DNA from: Treponema sp.
GTDB taxonomy: Bacteria > Spirochaetota > Spirochaetia > Treponematales > Treponemataceae
Length of the DNA: 51,211 bases
Reading direction: 5' to 3'
Assembly (NCBI GenBank): GCA_017550685.1
Contig: JAFZOJ010000020.1
Coordinates: 1 to 51,211, forward strand
Positions within the stretch are counted from its first letter, which is position 1; every line of letters begins with the position of its first letter. Shown here one piece after another: positions 9,201 through 17,763 of this stretch. The notes beneath the pieces are model-generated. The model did no database searches. It was not told the origin of the DNA and saw nothing but the letters and a program-made list of their open reading frames with translations. Made by a program: the position numbers and the translations under genes.

Positions 9201-9279
9201 GGAATAGTAAATAGTAAATAGGGGATAGTAACTATTCTCTATCCCCTGATCCCTATCCCCTGATACAAGGAGAATCATT
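9201..9279. repeat. dapA-asd intergenic hairpin and short direct repeats
   Basis: GGGGATAG (9221-9228) pairs with CTATCCCC (9239-9246), and TATCCCCTGAT occurs twice (9240-9250 and 9254-9264). AGTAAAT is also doubled before the hairpin. There is no T-run, so this is probably a repeat or RNA-processing hairpin rather than a terminator. The asd Shine-Dalgarno (AAGGAG) follows at about 9267. Confidence 0.5.
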
Positions 9280-10380
9280 ATGAGTGAAAAAATACACGTA
9301 GGTGTGCTCGGAGCTACGGGCATGGTAGGACAGAGATATATTAAGTTGCTGAAAGATCATCCTTGGTTTGAAGTAACTTATGTTGCTGCAAGTCCTCGTT
9401 CTGCAGGTAAGCCTTATTGCGAGGCTGTAAAGAACCGCTGGCTTATTGGAGCAGAAATCCCGGCCGGTGTTGCAAATCTTATCGTAGAAGATGCAAACGA
9501 CGAAAAGAAGGCTTTGGGAAAATGTCAGTTTGTTTTCTCTGCTTTGGAAATGGGAAAGGATGAAATTAAGGCTCTCGAAGCAGCTTATGCCGCTGAAGGT
9601 ATTCCTGTAGTTTCTAATGCTTCTGCTAACCGCTGGACAGAAGATGTTCCAATGCTCGTTCCAGAAATCAACTGGCAGCACCTTGATGTTATTGCCGAAC
9701 AGAAAAAGCATCACGGTTGGGACAAGGGCTTTATTGCCGTAAAACCTAACTGTTCGCTTCAGACATACATGATGCCGCTCCATGCTCTTATCCAGGCCGG
9801 ATATCCTGTAAAGCGTATGATTGTTACTACACTTCAGGCAACTAGTGGTGCCGGATATCCTGGTGTTGCTTCTTTTGATATGATTGATAACATCGTTCCA
9901 TTTATTGGCGGCGAAGAAGAAAAAACAGAAAAAGAATGCCTCAAGATTCTTGGTAAGGTTGTAGACGGAAAGATTGAAAATGCAGCTGGTCCTCTTGTTT
10001 CTTCTACCTGTACTCGTGTACCTGTAGTAGACGGACATACGGCTTGTGTTTCTCTTGAGTTTGATTTGCCTGATGACAAAAAGCCAAGCCTCGAAGAAAT
10101 TGAACGCGTATGGACAAGCTATAAATCTCTTCCTCAGGAGCTTAAGCTTCCAAGTGCACCGGAACATCCAATCGTTGTTCGCCACGAGGAAAACCGTCCT
10201 CAGCCACGCCGTGACCGCGAAACAGAAAAGGGAATGGCCTGTGTAATCGGACGCCTCCGCCCATGTAACGTATTCGATGTAAAGTTTGTAGCTTTGAGCC
10301 ACAACACAAAACGCGGTGCTGCCTTGGGTGGTATCCTTAATGCAGAGCTTCTGAAGGCAAAAGGATTTTTTGATGTGTAA
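9280..10380 (+). CDS. asd: aspartate-semialdehyde dehydrogenase
   Basis: Asd reduces aspartyl phosphate to aspartate semialdehyde with NADPH, feeding DapA just upstream. The 366-residue protein has the N-terminal nucleotide-binding motif GATGMVGQRY (11-20) and catalytic Cys158 in KPNCSLQ. The sequence style, including RHEENRPQPRRD and the C-terminal VVRHEE region, is that of the archaeal/fungal-type branch rather than the E. coli type. A clear AAGGAG Shine-Dalgarno supports ATG 9280. A long open frame on the opposite strand (9253-10302) is a shadow. Confidence 0.93.
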   Translation: MSEKIHVGVLGATGMVGQRYIKLLKDHPWFEVTYVAASPRSAGKPYCEAVKNRWLIGAEIPAGVANLIVEDANDEKKALGKCQFVFSALEMGKDEIKALEAAYAAEGIPVVSNASANRWTEDVPMLVPEINWQHLDVIAEQKKHHGWDKGFIAVKPNCSLQTYMMPLHALIQAGYPVKRMIVTTLQATSGAGYPGVASFDMIDNIVPFIGGEEEKTEKECLKILGKVVDGKIENAAGPLVSSTCTRVPVVDGHTACVSLEFDLPDDKKPSLEEIERVWTSYKSLPQELKLPSAPEHPIVVRHEENRPQPRRDRETEKGMACVIGRLRPCNVFDVKFVALSHNTKRGAALGGILNAELLKAKGFFDV

Positions 10381-10440
10381 GCTCGCTGGCGAGCGGTGTT
10401 TAATAGCAAACCGTTAAAAAAATTGCGAAAGCAATTTTTA
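10381..10440 (+). terminator. asd terminator region with GAAA-loop hairpin
   Basis: Directly after the asd stop are a GCTCGC-TG-GCGAGC palindrome (10381-10394) and then AAAAATTGC (10418-10426)-GAAA-GCAATTTTT (10431-10439), a 9-pair stem with a GNRA tetraloop ending in T. Bases 10391-10406 (GAGCGGTGTTTAATAG) recur with two changes at 39547-39562, so part of this is a dispersed repeat. Confidence 0.55.
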
Positions 10441-10481
10441 GGTTTACCTTATTAGACTAACATACTAGTATTATTTTAATG

Positions 10482-10519
10482 AAAACTATGGTATCATACA
10501 GGTACCATAGTTTTTTTTT
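10482..10519 (+). terminator. terminator-like hairpin immediately before the GH115 gene
   Basis: AAAACTATGGTA (10482-10493) pairs perfectly with TACCATAGTTTT (10503-10514) and a nine-T run follows. The Shine-Dalgarno GGAG of the GH115 gene starts at the next base, only 12 bases before its ATG. It is either the end of the asd transcript or an attenuator for GH115; a TATTAT-like -10 at about 10470 would place a start upstream of it. Confidence 0.6.
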
Positions 10520-10531
10520 GGAGTAATAAAT

Positions 10532-13426
10532 ATGCTTATAACAAAATCCGTTGTTTTTGTTTGCGATAAAGAAGAATTTTCCGGAGTAAAAAAGATTGCG
10601 TCAAAGGTTTGCCTTGATGTAGAAAGGGTAACTGGCGGTAGGCCGGAGGTTGTGGAAGGCCCTTCGAGAGCCTCAGGGACCACAGGAGCCTCAGGGACCA
10701 CGGGTGCAGTTTTCTTTGCGACACTCGAACAGGCTCCTATGGCACAAAAGCTTGCAGAGGATGAAGGACTTTCTTCACAACTGAGTAAAATTACAGGCAA
10801 GCGGGAATGTTATATTTTTGCAGTACGCAGTGATAAAATCATCATAATAGGAAGTGACAAGCGCGGAACAATTTACGGACTTTTTCATCTTTCTGAGCTT
10901 ATGGGAGTTTCTCCTCTTGTTGACTGGTGCGGAGTACTTCCTGCAAAGCAAGAAAGTGTTCAGATAGAAGAGGAGATAACAGTAAGTCGCGAGCCTTCTG
11001 TACGATTCCGTGGCTTTTTTATCAATGACGAATGGCCTGCTTACGGAAACTTTACTACTCACAACTATGGCGGCTTTAATGCAAAAATGTACGAGCATGT
11101 TTTTGAACTGCTTTTGCGTCTTAAAGGAAATTACCTCTGGCCTGCAATGTGGTCTGCTCAGTTCAGTCTGGATGGCCCTGGCCTTGCAAACGCCGAGCTT
11201 GCGGATGAAATGGGTGTAATAATGGGTGCAAGTCACCACGAGCCATGCTGCCGTAACGGAGAAGAATACCGTTATGTCCGCGGTCCTGATTCAATCTACG
11301 GAGACGCCTGGAACTTCTGGAAAAACCGTGAAGGTATTACAAAATTCTGGGAGGACGGCTTAAAGCGTAACGGCAAGTTTGAAAATGTAATTACAGTCGG
11401 TATGCGTGGCGAAGCAGATACTGCCATCATGCAGAACGCCACACTCGCAGATAACATTAACCTGTTGCGCGATGTATTAAAAACCCAGAACCGCCTTATC
11501 CGCGAAAATGTAAACCCGGATCTGGACAAGGTTCCAAGAATGCTTGCCCTTTACAAAGAGGTTGAACCTTATTTTTATGGCGACAAGCACACCAGGGGCC
11601 TGATGGATGATCCGGAGCTTGAAGGCGTAACCCTTATGCTCTGCGATGACAACCACGGAAACCTGCGTACAGTTCCAACCGAACATATGCGCAGTCACAA
11701 GGGCGGCTATGGAATGTACTATCATTTTGATTATCACGGCTGGCCTTACAGCTACGAATGGCTCAATACAAATTATCTTCCAAAAGCGCGCGAACAGATG
11801 TCTGCTGCCTACGAGTTTGGAATCCGTGACCTTTGGATTGTAAATGTAGGCGATATCCTTACAAACGAGTTCCCGCTTTCTTACTTTTTGAATCTTGCCT
11901 ATGATTACGAAAAATACAACAGCGATACCAAAGCTTATACAGACAACTGGTTTGCTTTTCAGTTCCCGTATTTTACTGCAGCAGAACAGAAGGAAGTTTC
12001 GGATATTGTTTATGAATCAAACAAAATTACACTTATGTGCCGTACCGAAGCTCTAAAACCGGATACTTTCCATCCTGTAAACTTTGGCGAGTCTGATTAT
12101 ATAATCGGCCGGGCACAGGACCTTATCAGGCGTGTAAGTGAGCTTTACAAAAAAGTTCCTCAGGAACAGATTCCGGGCTTTTTTAGTCAGGTATATCTTC
12201 CTGTTGCAGGTACAATGAATGTTGAACTTATGCAGCTGTACAGCGGAAAGAACCAGTGGTACGCAAAGCACAATGCACTTGTTGCAAATATTTATGCAGA
12301 TAAGGTACGCGAGTGCTGTAAGTTTGATAAAGCACTTGTAGAAGAATGCGACAAGGTTGGTAACGGACGCTTTTACGGCATGGCATGGTCAGAGCACTTT
12401 GGATTTGAAAACTGGTGCGAGGCTGCAAATCATTATCCTGTTTATGCATATGTTGAACCAACCCGCAAGCGCCGTGCTGTTTTCTTTGTTGACGGAAATG
12501 AATTTACAACTACCGGCCAGGACTGGACAGTACGAGATTTATATCTTGATGCATTCAAAAATCCTGACTGTAACGAAACTTGTGTAAAAATGGCCTGCTG
12601 TAACCAAGGCGGACTTGAGCTGCACACAAGCTGCGACTGCTCATGGCTAAGCTTTAATATAGAAGAAGATGCAGAAAAGCTTTCGCCTGAAGGAAAAACC
12701 GGGCTTGATACTATCCGCATTAAACTTGACCGCGCAAAGCTGTATGCCGCTACCGACAAAACAGCCCTTCTTAAGATTGAAGGTAACGACGGGGCAGGGG
12801 CAAGAATTCTTGTAAATGTTCATATTGATGCGGCTGTTCCTGAGGTTCTGAAACAAGTTCAGAATGACGGGGTAAAGAATACCTTTGTTCAGACAACTTC
12901 TTATATCAGTATTGAAGCTGTGCACTTTGTTCGTTCAAGCGGTTTTGATTTACTTGAAGGCTATGGAAAAACTCTTGGCGCTGTAAAGGCCAGTGATATA
13001 ACAAAAACTTTTGCAGCCAGCGATGCAAACGCTCCTTTTGTAGAATATGCTTTTGTACTTTCACAGGATTTTGTAGAAAAAACCGGCGGAGTAATGGCCT
13101 TTGACTTTTATATAAATCCGTCAAACCCTGCTTACAAGGATAATAAGCTGCAGTTTGTTGCCCAGGTAAACGATGAACGTATCTTAAAAGACGCTGTAGA
13201 CAGTGAAAAATTTGCAGTAGGAGACAATCAGTTCCCGTGGGGCAAGGATATTCCTGCAAATATAAGAATTGCAACAGTGTATGCAGACTGCCATGCCGGA
13301 CTGAACACGGTCAAACTTTGTCCTGTTACACCAAATATTGTTCTTGAAAAGATTGTGATTCACGAAGCAAATAAGGCTATGCCGTCATCGTTCCTGGGTG
13401 CACCGGAAACCTTCAGGCTTTGTTAG
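10532..13426 (+). CDS. glycoside hydrolase family 115 (xylan alpha-1,2-glucuronidase)
   Basis: A 964-residue GH115 enzyme; the family removes (4-O-methyl)glucuronic acid side chains from xylan or its oligosaccharides. Family-like blocks include VRFRGFFINDEWPAYGNF, LLRLKGNYLWPAMW, GVIMGASHHEPCCRN, ITVGMRGEAD and LWIVNVGDILTNEFPLSYF, with a beta-rich C-terminal domain from about residue 690. There is no signal peptide, so it acts in the cytoplasm on imported aldouronic acids. Residues 41-58 (VEGPSRASGTTGASGTTG) are an in-frame copy and a half of the R1 repeat placed in an N-terminal loop. A GGAG lies 8 bases before ATG 10532. The 3' end overlaps the convergent methyltransferase by 14 bases. Confidence 0.88.
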   Translation: MLITKSVVFVCDKEEFSGVKKIASKVCLDVERVTGGRPEVVEGPSRASGTTGASGTTGAVFFATLEQAPMAQKLAEDEGLSSQLSKITGKRECYIFAVRSDKIIIIGSDKRGTIYGLFHLSELMGVSPLVDWCGVLPAKQESVQIEEEITVSREPSVRFRGFFINDEWPAYGNFTTHNYGGFNAKMYEHVFELLLRLKGNYLWPAMWSAQFSLDGPGLANAELADEMGVIMGASHHEPCCRNGEEYRYVRGPDSIYGDAWNFWKNREGITKFWEDGLKRNGKFENVITVGMRGEADTAIMQNATLADNINLLRDVLKTQNRLIRENVNPDLDKVPRMLALYKEVEPYFYGDKHTRGLMDDPELEGVTLMLCDDNHGNLRTVPTEHMRSHKGGYGMYYHFDYHGWPYSYEWLNTNYLPKAREQMSAAYEFGIRDLWIVNVGDILTNEFPLSYFLNLAYDYEKYNSDTKAYTDNWFAFQFPYFTAAEQKEVSDIVYESNKITLMCRTEALKPDTFHPVNFGESDYIIGRAQDLIRRVSELYKKVPQEQIPGFFSQVYLPVAGTMNVELMQLYSGKNQWYAKHNALVANIYADKVRECCKFDKALVEECDKVGNGRFYGMAWSEHFGFENWCEAANHYPVYAYVEPTRKRRAVFFVDGNEFTTTGQDWTVRDLYLDAFKNPDCNETCVKMACCNQGGLELHTSCDCSWLSFNIEEDAEKLSPEGKTGLDTIRIKLDRAKLYAATDKTALLKIEGNDGAGARILVNVHIDAAVPEVLKQVQNDGVKNTFVQTTSYISIEAVHFVRSSGFDLLEGYGKTLGAVKASDITKTFAASDANAPFVEYAFVLSQDFVEKTGGVMAFDFYINPSNPAYKDNKLQFVAQVNDERILKDAVDSEKFAVGDNQFPWGKDIPANIRIATVYADCHAGLNTVKLCPVTPNIVLEKIVIHEANKAMPSSFLGAPETFRLC
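10658..10703. repeat. R1 repeat copy inside the GH115 gene
   Basis: CCCTTCGAGAGCCTCAGGGA followed by a second partial copy GAGCCTCAGGGACCACG. The insert keeps the reading frame and encodes PSRASGTT-GASGTT. Confidence 0.8.
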
Positions 13427-14186
13427 CAATAATTATCATAGTCCGCAGATTCTCATCATACGGTGTAAGATCAAACTCGCCGTATGCATGGGCGTCTGCA
13501 AAACCAATTTCACACAGCCTTTTGCATAAATCCGGGGCAGAGTAGAGTCGCTGAATAAACTCGTGCTCAACACGCTTGCCATTGCCGTCATCAATAATCC
13601 AATGGGAGCGTAAACCTTCCCAGTCTCCCACAACTCCAAAATCAGTCGTTACATGAAATCCCGCCCGGTCAAACTCTTCGCCTTTTGTAAAATATTTTAC
13701 GGCACTTTCGCGGCTGGTGCATTCAAGAATAAAGGTTCCGCCCGCACGCAGAGAATCAAATATGCTTTTTAAAATGAGCATGTCTTCTTCAACGGTATCG
13801 CAGTACCCGAACGATGTATAAAGATTTACGGCACAGTCAAATTTCTGTTCGCTTTTAAAGGTTCTTAAATCTGCATTAACCAGCTTAAGCGGAACACCTT
13901 CTGCTGCTGCACTTTCTGCCGCCGCATCAAGTTCTGCCTGAATAATATCAACGCCTGTAACATCAAGTCCCAGTGCTGCAAGCTCCACGCTTATTCGTCC
14001 AAGTCCGCAGCCTGCATCAAGCACACTGTCCCCGGCCTGCAAACCTGCAATTTTCATTACATATTCTGCAACATCGGGAGCTTCGGCCCAGCGTGCGTCA
14101 TCAAACATTATGGGAGCAAAATTAATCCAGAAATCTTCTTTTTCAAACCATTCAGAACTGGTTTTACTGTAATTCTTTTGCGGCAT
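13413..14186 (-). CDS. class I SAM-dependent methyltransferase
   Basis: A 257-residue methyltransferase. Motif I VLDAGCGLGR is at residues 55-64, Asp80 (TGVD) should hold the SAM ribose, and NADLRTF follows at about 104-110. The N-terminal SSEWFEKEDFWINFAPIMF resembles a family of small-molecule methyltransferases of unknown substrate. I prefer ATG 14186 (MPQKNYSK), preceded by an AGAAG; an earlier in-frame ATG exists at 14210. Either start overlaps the end of the upstream lipoprotein gene, so it is the last gene of the Mla-type operon, perhaps by chance. It overlaps the GH115 end by 14 bases tail to tail. Confidence 0.8.
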   Translation of the reverse strand: MPQKNYSKTSSEWFEKEDFWINFAPIMFDDARWAEAPDVAEYVMKIAGLQAGDSVLDAGCGLGRISVELAALGLDVTGVDIIQAELDAAAESAAAEGVPLKLVNADLRTFKSEQKFDCAVNLYTSFGYCDTVEEDMLILKSIFDSLRAGGTFILECTSRESAVKYFTKGEEFDRAGFHVTTDFGVVGDWEGLRSHWIIDDGNGKRVEHEFIQRLYSAPDLCKRLCEIGFADAHAYGEFDLTPYDENLRTMIIIANKA

Positions 14187-15081
14187 TACGGCTTCTTTTT
14201 GCAAGTTCATCCATTTTTATGGAAGCAAAAATATCGGCAGAATGATTAAAGGAATCTGCGGCCTTCTGCTTTTCTGCAGCATCAGCATTTCCCTTTAACA
14301 ATATGAGTCCGACTGCATAATAATCGGTTCCAAGTGCCATGGAATTTTCTGCGGCCCTGTCATAAAAGATTGCCTGTTCCATTGCGGCAAGTGCAGAGTT
14401 TTTGTTGCCTGCAAGCGAGCGGACCTGAGCGGCCTTGTACCAGCAGATTCCTATTTCTGAAAGATAGCGGTTATCTGTAAAGGCCTTGGCGGCGGCAGTA
14501 TATGCCTTGTCTGCTTCTGTATAGTTATCGGCAAGCTTGTATACGTCTCCGCTTACCTGAATAAACTGGGCTTCGTAATAAGGGTCTCCCTTTACACCCT
14601 TTTTGTTTTCTTCAAGCTTTGAAATTAATGAAGAAGTATTCGGCTTTTCTGCATCTGTTGTTCCTGCACTGGTAACCTTTACACGTACACGGCTCAGTTC
14701 TACGATGCTTGTCTGCTTTGCAGGATTAGAACAGTTTTTGATATAGCCTTGAGCAAGTTCAACCTGATTTTGTGCCTGTTCAATTTTTGGCGGATTGTAT
14801 GAAAGACAAAGTGAACAGCGTGCAAGGGCAACTGCGCTTAATAAATCATAATTATCTATGGACATTGCCTGTGTTTCTGCGGCAGAAAGAAAGAATGCAG
14901 CTTTATCGTAGTCACCTGTAAGTATTGCTCCGTTTGCAGATTCAATCATTTCGCTGGCAGAGGAATAAACTGTAGAAACCTGCATGGAACGCTTTGGTGC
15001 AGAAGAGCAGGCGGTGAGGAGACATGCTGCTATAATGGTGGTTTCGACAAGCTCAACCACCACATGTATTATCTTTTTCAT
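14164..15081 (-). CDS. lipoprotein, TPR-like, last Mla-operon component
   Basis: A 305-residue lipoprotein. The signal peptide ends with LLTAC at Cys25 and the mature part is helical, with TPR-like pairs (AAFFLSAAETQAM, EADKAYTAAAKAF, KNSALAAMEQAIFYDRA). Its ATG overlaps the stop of mlaD as TAATG, so translation is coupled and it probably works with the Mla-like transporter, perhaps as its periplasmic or outer-membrane partner (inference). The signal peptide is odd: residues 6-15 (HVVVELVETT) are encoded by a VELVET-type palindromic repeat, and removing them leaves a compact signal, MKKI-IIAACLLTAC. Confidence 0.75.
   Translation of the reverse strand: MKKIIHVVVELVETTIIAACLLTACSSAPKRSMQVSTVYSSASEMIESANGAILTGDYDKAAFFLSAAETQAMSIDNYDLLSAVALARCSLCLSYNPPKIEQAQNQVELAQGYIKNCSNPAKQTSIVELSRVRVKVTSAGTTDAEKPNTSSLISKLEENKKGVKGDPYYEAQFIQVSGDVYKLADNYTEADKAYTAAAKAFTDNRYLSEIGICWYKAAQVRSLAGNKNSALAAMEQAIFYDRAAENSMALGTDYYAVGLILLKGNADAAEKQKAADSFNHSADIFASIKMDELAKRSRNAAKELQ
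15036..15062. repeat. R2 (VELVET) palindromic repeat in a signal-peptide coding region
   Basis: TGGTGGTTTCGACAAGCTCA then ACCACCA: outer arms TGGTGGTT/AACCACCA, inner TCGACAAGC/GCT. It sits 20 bases into the lipoprotein gene and keeps frame. Related copies are at 6428-6452 and 35697-35718. Confidence 0.75.
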
Positions 15082-16094
15082 TAGAAGGCCTCCTCTCTGA
15101 GTTTTGGTGTGGCGGACTGCTGTTCGGTTCGTTCCGGAACGCCCTTCTTGAGCAGAGGATTATTCTTAAGTCCTTCCATTACATCCTGAACCTGCTTGAG
15201 CAGTGTCTGAACCTGTGCCAGAAGAATGCTTACCTGTGGCATTTCGCTGTCAAGTGAACCGGAAATTCCGTTCAAATCCTGAATTGTCGTATTGATAGAA
15301 GCATAAAGCTTGTCAAAGGTTCCCTTACTTTCTTCGGATTCAAGCAGTTTTGGAATGAGTCCCTGTGGATCATTTGTCATGCCGCCAACATCTTCAAGAA
15401 TAGCATTAAGGTTATCAACCGTATCATTCAAATCATTAATAATTGCAGCGGCAGGAATAGAATCATCACCTGAAAGCAGTGCGCTAACCTTGCGCAGAAT
15501 AGCATTTACTTCGTTTATAGTTCTTGCAAGAGGTATCTGTTCATTACCGGATACAAGCTGATTAATCTGCTGGATAAGCTCGTCTATGTGGTTAACAAGA
15601 TTTGTTGCAGAAGAAATAATTGTGTTGATTGTATCGTTCTGTTCAAGAATGACAACCTTTCCGTTTTTGATAAGCTCTTTGGCCTCGGCCGATGCCTTTT
15701 CCGGGATGTAGGCATCGTCTTCAATAATAAGAGGGGAGGCTCCAGGGTAAAATACGAGGGAAGAACCAAGTCCAATAGGGCTTACACTCAATTCTACAAT
15801 GGAACCGATTGTAACACGGTCAATGTATTCATCAAGTACGTAAAAATGAACTACTACATTATCATCATCGCTAAGTGTAATTTTCTTAACCTTACCGATT
15901 GCAAATCCTTTATACTGCAGTGCCATTCCTTCGCTTACACTGTTTGCCGAAGCAACCTTGGTGTAGTAGTTATGCTTTTTTACAAACCACTTTTGTGTAG
16001 AAGCAATGAGAAATGTCATTACAATAATTGCGGCAATGGCAATAATACTGAGTGCACCGACAATCTGATCTGCGTATTTGATTTTAAACTTCAT
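15081..16094 (-). CDS. mlaD: MlaD family (MCE domain) lipid-binding protein
   Basis: A 337-residue substrate-binding subunit of an MCE lipid transport system. It has one N-terminal transmembrane anchor (about 10-32) and then an MCE domain (about 38-115; YTKVASANSVSEGMALQYKGFAIGKV is its start, residues 43-68). A long helical C-terminal part follows (LVNHIDELIQQINQLV, NDLNDTVDNLNAIL), ending in a charged tail. MCE proteins form rings that carry phospholipids between inner and outer membranes. The start overlaps the ABC ATPase gene by 11 bases and the stop overlaps the lipoprotein gene, so the operon is tightly coupled. Confidence 0.88.
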   Translation of the reverse strand: MKFKIKYADQIVGALSIIAIAAIIVMTFLIASTQKWFVKKHNYYTKVASANSVSEGMALQYKGFAIGKVKKITLSDDDNVVVHFYVLDEYIDRVTIGSIVELSVSPIGLGSSLVFYPGASPLIIEDDAYIPEKASAEAKELIKNGKVVILEQNDTINTIISSATNLVNHIDELIQQINQLVSGNEQIPLARTINEVNAILRKVSALLSGDDSIPAAAIINDLNDTVDNLNAILEDVGGMTNDPQGLIPKLLESEESKGTFDKLYASINTTIQDLNGISGSLDSEMPQVSILLAQVQTLLKQVQDVMEGLKNNPLLKKGVPERTEQQSATPKLREEAF

Positions 16095-16809
16095 TGTAGT
16101 CCCCGTAATCCTCGTATCCGTTTTGCAGGTTATCGTTCAATAAAATCTTATCAACAATTGTTCCGTTTGCAAAGTAATACTTGTCGTTTTTAAAGGTATT
16201 TATAAAGGTATAATCATGACTTACATAAGCGAGCGTGTTTCCGCGGCTGCAAAAATCCTTGAGGATGGAAATAAAAAGTTCGGCCGCTTTTTCGTTAAGT
16301 GATTCTGTCGGTTCGTCCAGAAAAAGAATTTCCGGGTCGCAGATAAGGGCGCGGGCAAAAGCAATTCTTTTTTGTTCACCGGCAGAAAGGGCTGCAGGAC
16401 GCAGGGTAAGCGGTTTGTTAAAGCCTACAAGCTTAACAACATCTTCAATTTTTGATTTTACAAGCTCCGGCGGCATTGTCGGAAAATGAATCTTAAGCGG
16501 AAGCTCCAGGTTCTGATACAGGCTCTGGTTTGCCCACAAGGCAGAGTTCTGGAACATAAAGGCAGATTTTTTGCGGAATTCAAGATTTTCTTTTTCAGAC
16601 ATTCTGGTAAAGGACTTGTCGTTGTAGAAAACCTTTCCGCTTGATGGATGTACTATTCCCGAAAGCAGCTTGAGTACTGTAGATTTACCGCCGCCCGATT
16701 CTCCAAGGAATGCGGTTACAGAACCCTTTTCAATTATAAGGGAGGTGTCCTGAATTACCTCTGTAAAGCCGTCGTAAAAGCTTACATTCTTCATTTCTAA
16801 AAGTGCCAT
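16084..16809 (-). CDS. mlaF: ABC transporter ATPase, MlaF type
   Basis: A 241-residue ATP-binding subunit for the adjacent MlaE permease. Walker A is GESGGGKST (residues 36-44), Walker B is ILFLDEPTE, and the H-loop is VSHD. The signature loop reads LSAGEQKR rather than LSGGQ. It starts 19 bases after the mlaE stop and overlaps mlaD by 11 bases. It should energise phospholipid or other lipid movement across the periplasm; direction cannot be inferred. Confidence 0.88.
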   Translation of the reverse strand: MALLEMKNVSFYDGFTEVIQDTSLIIEKGSVTAFLGESGGGKSTVLKLLSGIVHPSSGKVFYNDKSFTRMSEKENLEFRKKSAFMFQNSALWANQSLYQNLELPLKIHFPTMPPELVKSKIEDVVKLVGFNKPLTLRPAALSAGEQKRIAFARALICDPEILFLDEPTESLNEKAAELFISILKDFCSRGNTLAYVSHDYTFINTFKNDKYYFANGTIVDKILLNDNLQNGYEDYGDYNEV

Positions 16810-16828
16810 TCTTTCTGCTCCACAATCC

Positions 16829-17608
16829 TTAAAAAATGTAAGTGACTACAGTAATAAATACATAGGCAAAAATGATGTATACAAACGATTTGGATACAGC
16901 TTTAAGGCCGGCCATAGGAATATCTGTAGAAGCGCGCCCTGTAGAAAAACCGTACAGAGTAGCACATCCGGAAATAATCATTCCAAAAACAAGACTCTTT
17001 ATGAGCGAAATCATTATTATCTTAAATGAAAGCGCCGTAAAAAGAGCATTAAAATATTCTGCCATGTTGGTGGTAGAAATAAACTGAATTACAATCGACG
17101 GGAAAATAAGTCCGAAAATTGAAAAATAGATGTTCAAAAAGAAAACAGAAAAGGTAACACCCAAAAATCGTGGGGCAGCAAGGTGAACAATAGGGTCAAT
17201 TCCTACAGAAATATAGGCTTCTATTTCCTGATTAACAACCATTGTACTTATTTCGGTTGCAATGGCGGTTGCAGAACGGGCGGTAACGATAAAGGCTACT
17301 AAAAGAGGCCCCAGCTCCTTGGTTACAAGCATGACTAAAAGAGTGTAGGTAAGCTGTCCCTGTCCGAACGAAGCTAAAGCGGTTATTCCAAGGAAAACTA
17401 CGGCAGTACCAATTACAACTGCAAGAATTGCACAGATTGGAAGGGCTTCTACATAAGTAAAAAGAAGCTGCATTATAAGGATTTTGCGAGAGGCTTTTCC
17501 GCGGCTTGCAAAGGTTAAAGAAGCAACAATGAGTTTACCAAGGTATCCGAGGGAATAGAGAAAATCAGAGATTTTTGTTCTTATGCTGCGTCCAAATTCC
17601 TTAACCAT
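16829..17608 (-). CDS. mlaE: MlaE family lipid ABC transporter permease
   Basis: A 259-residue inner-membrane permease, first gene of the minus-strand operon mlaE-mlaF-mlaD-lipoprotein. It has the MlaE/YrbE features: an amphipathic N-terminal helix, five or six hydrophobic helices, the central LVTKELGPLLVAFIVTARSATAIA segment (about residues 94-117) with the acidic Glu, and EISTMVVNQEIEA just after. The promoter should lie in 17609-17763. There are no other mla genes (mlaB, mlaC) in the window. Confidence 0.88.
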   Translation of the reverse strand: MVKEFGRSIRTKISDFLYSLGYLGKLIVASLTFASRGKASRKILIMQLLFTYVEALPICAILAVVIGTAVVFLGITALASFGQGQLTYTLLVMLVTKELGPLLVAFIVTARSATAIATEISTMVVNQEIEAYISVGIDPIVHLAAPRFLGVTFSVFFLNIYFSIFGLIFPSIVIQFISTTNMAEYFNALFTALSFKIIMISLIKSLVFGMIISGCATLYGFSTGRASTDIPMAGLKAVSKSFVYIIFAYVFITVVTYIF

Positions 17609-17763
17609 TTTAAAACTCTTTTCTATATAATTATATTATCGGCAGAACCTGCTTTTTTCAACGCATAAAAATATATATCAATTTTTTTCAAATATCTTTT
17701 ATTTTTTGCAAATTAGTTCTAAAATAATCTTTACATTCGTTTCAAAAGCTTGAGGGTGGGTAT

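Noticed and set aside
9253..10302. 349-codon open frame antisense to asd
   Set aside because: Cys/Phe/Asn-rich shadow of a well-supported gene; no SD, no family resemblance.
15588..16193. 201-codon frame antisense to mlaD and the mlaF end
   Set aside because: Composition is that of a shadow frame and the sense genes are clear family members.
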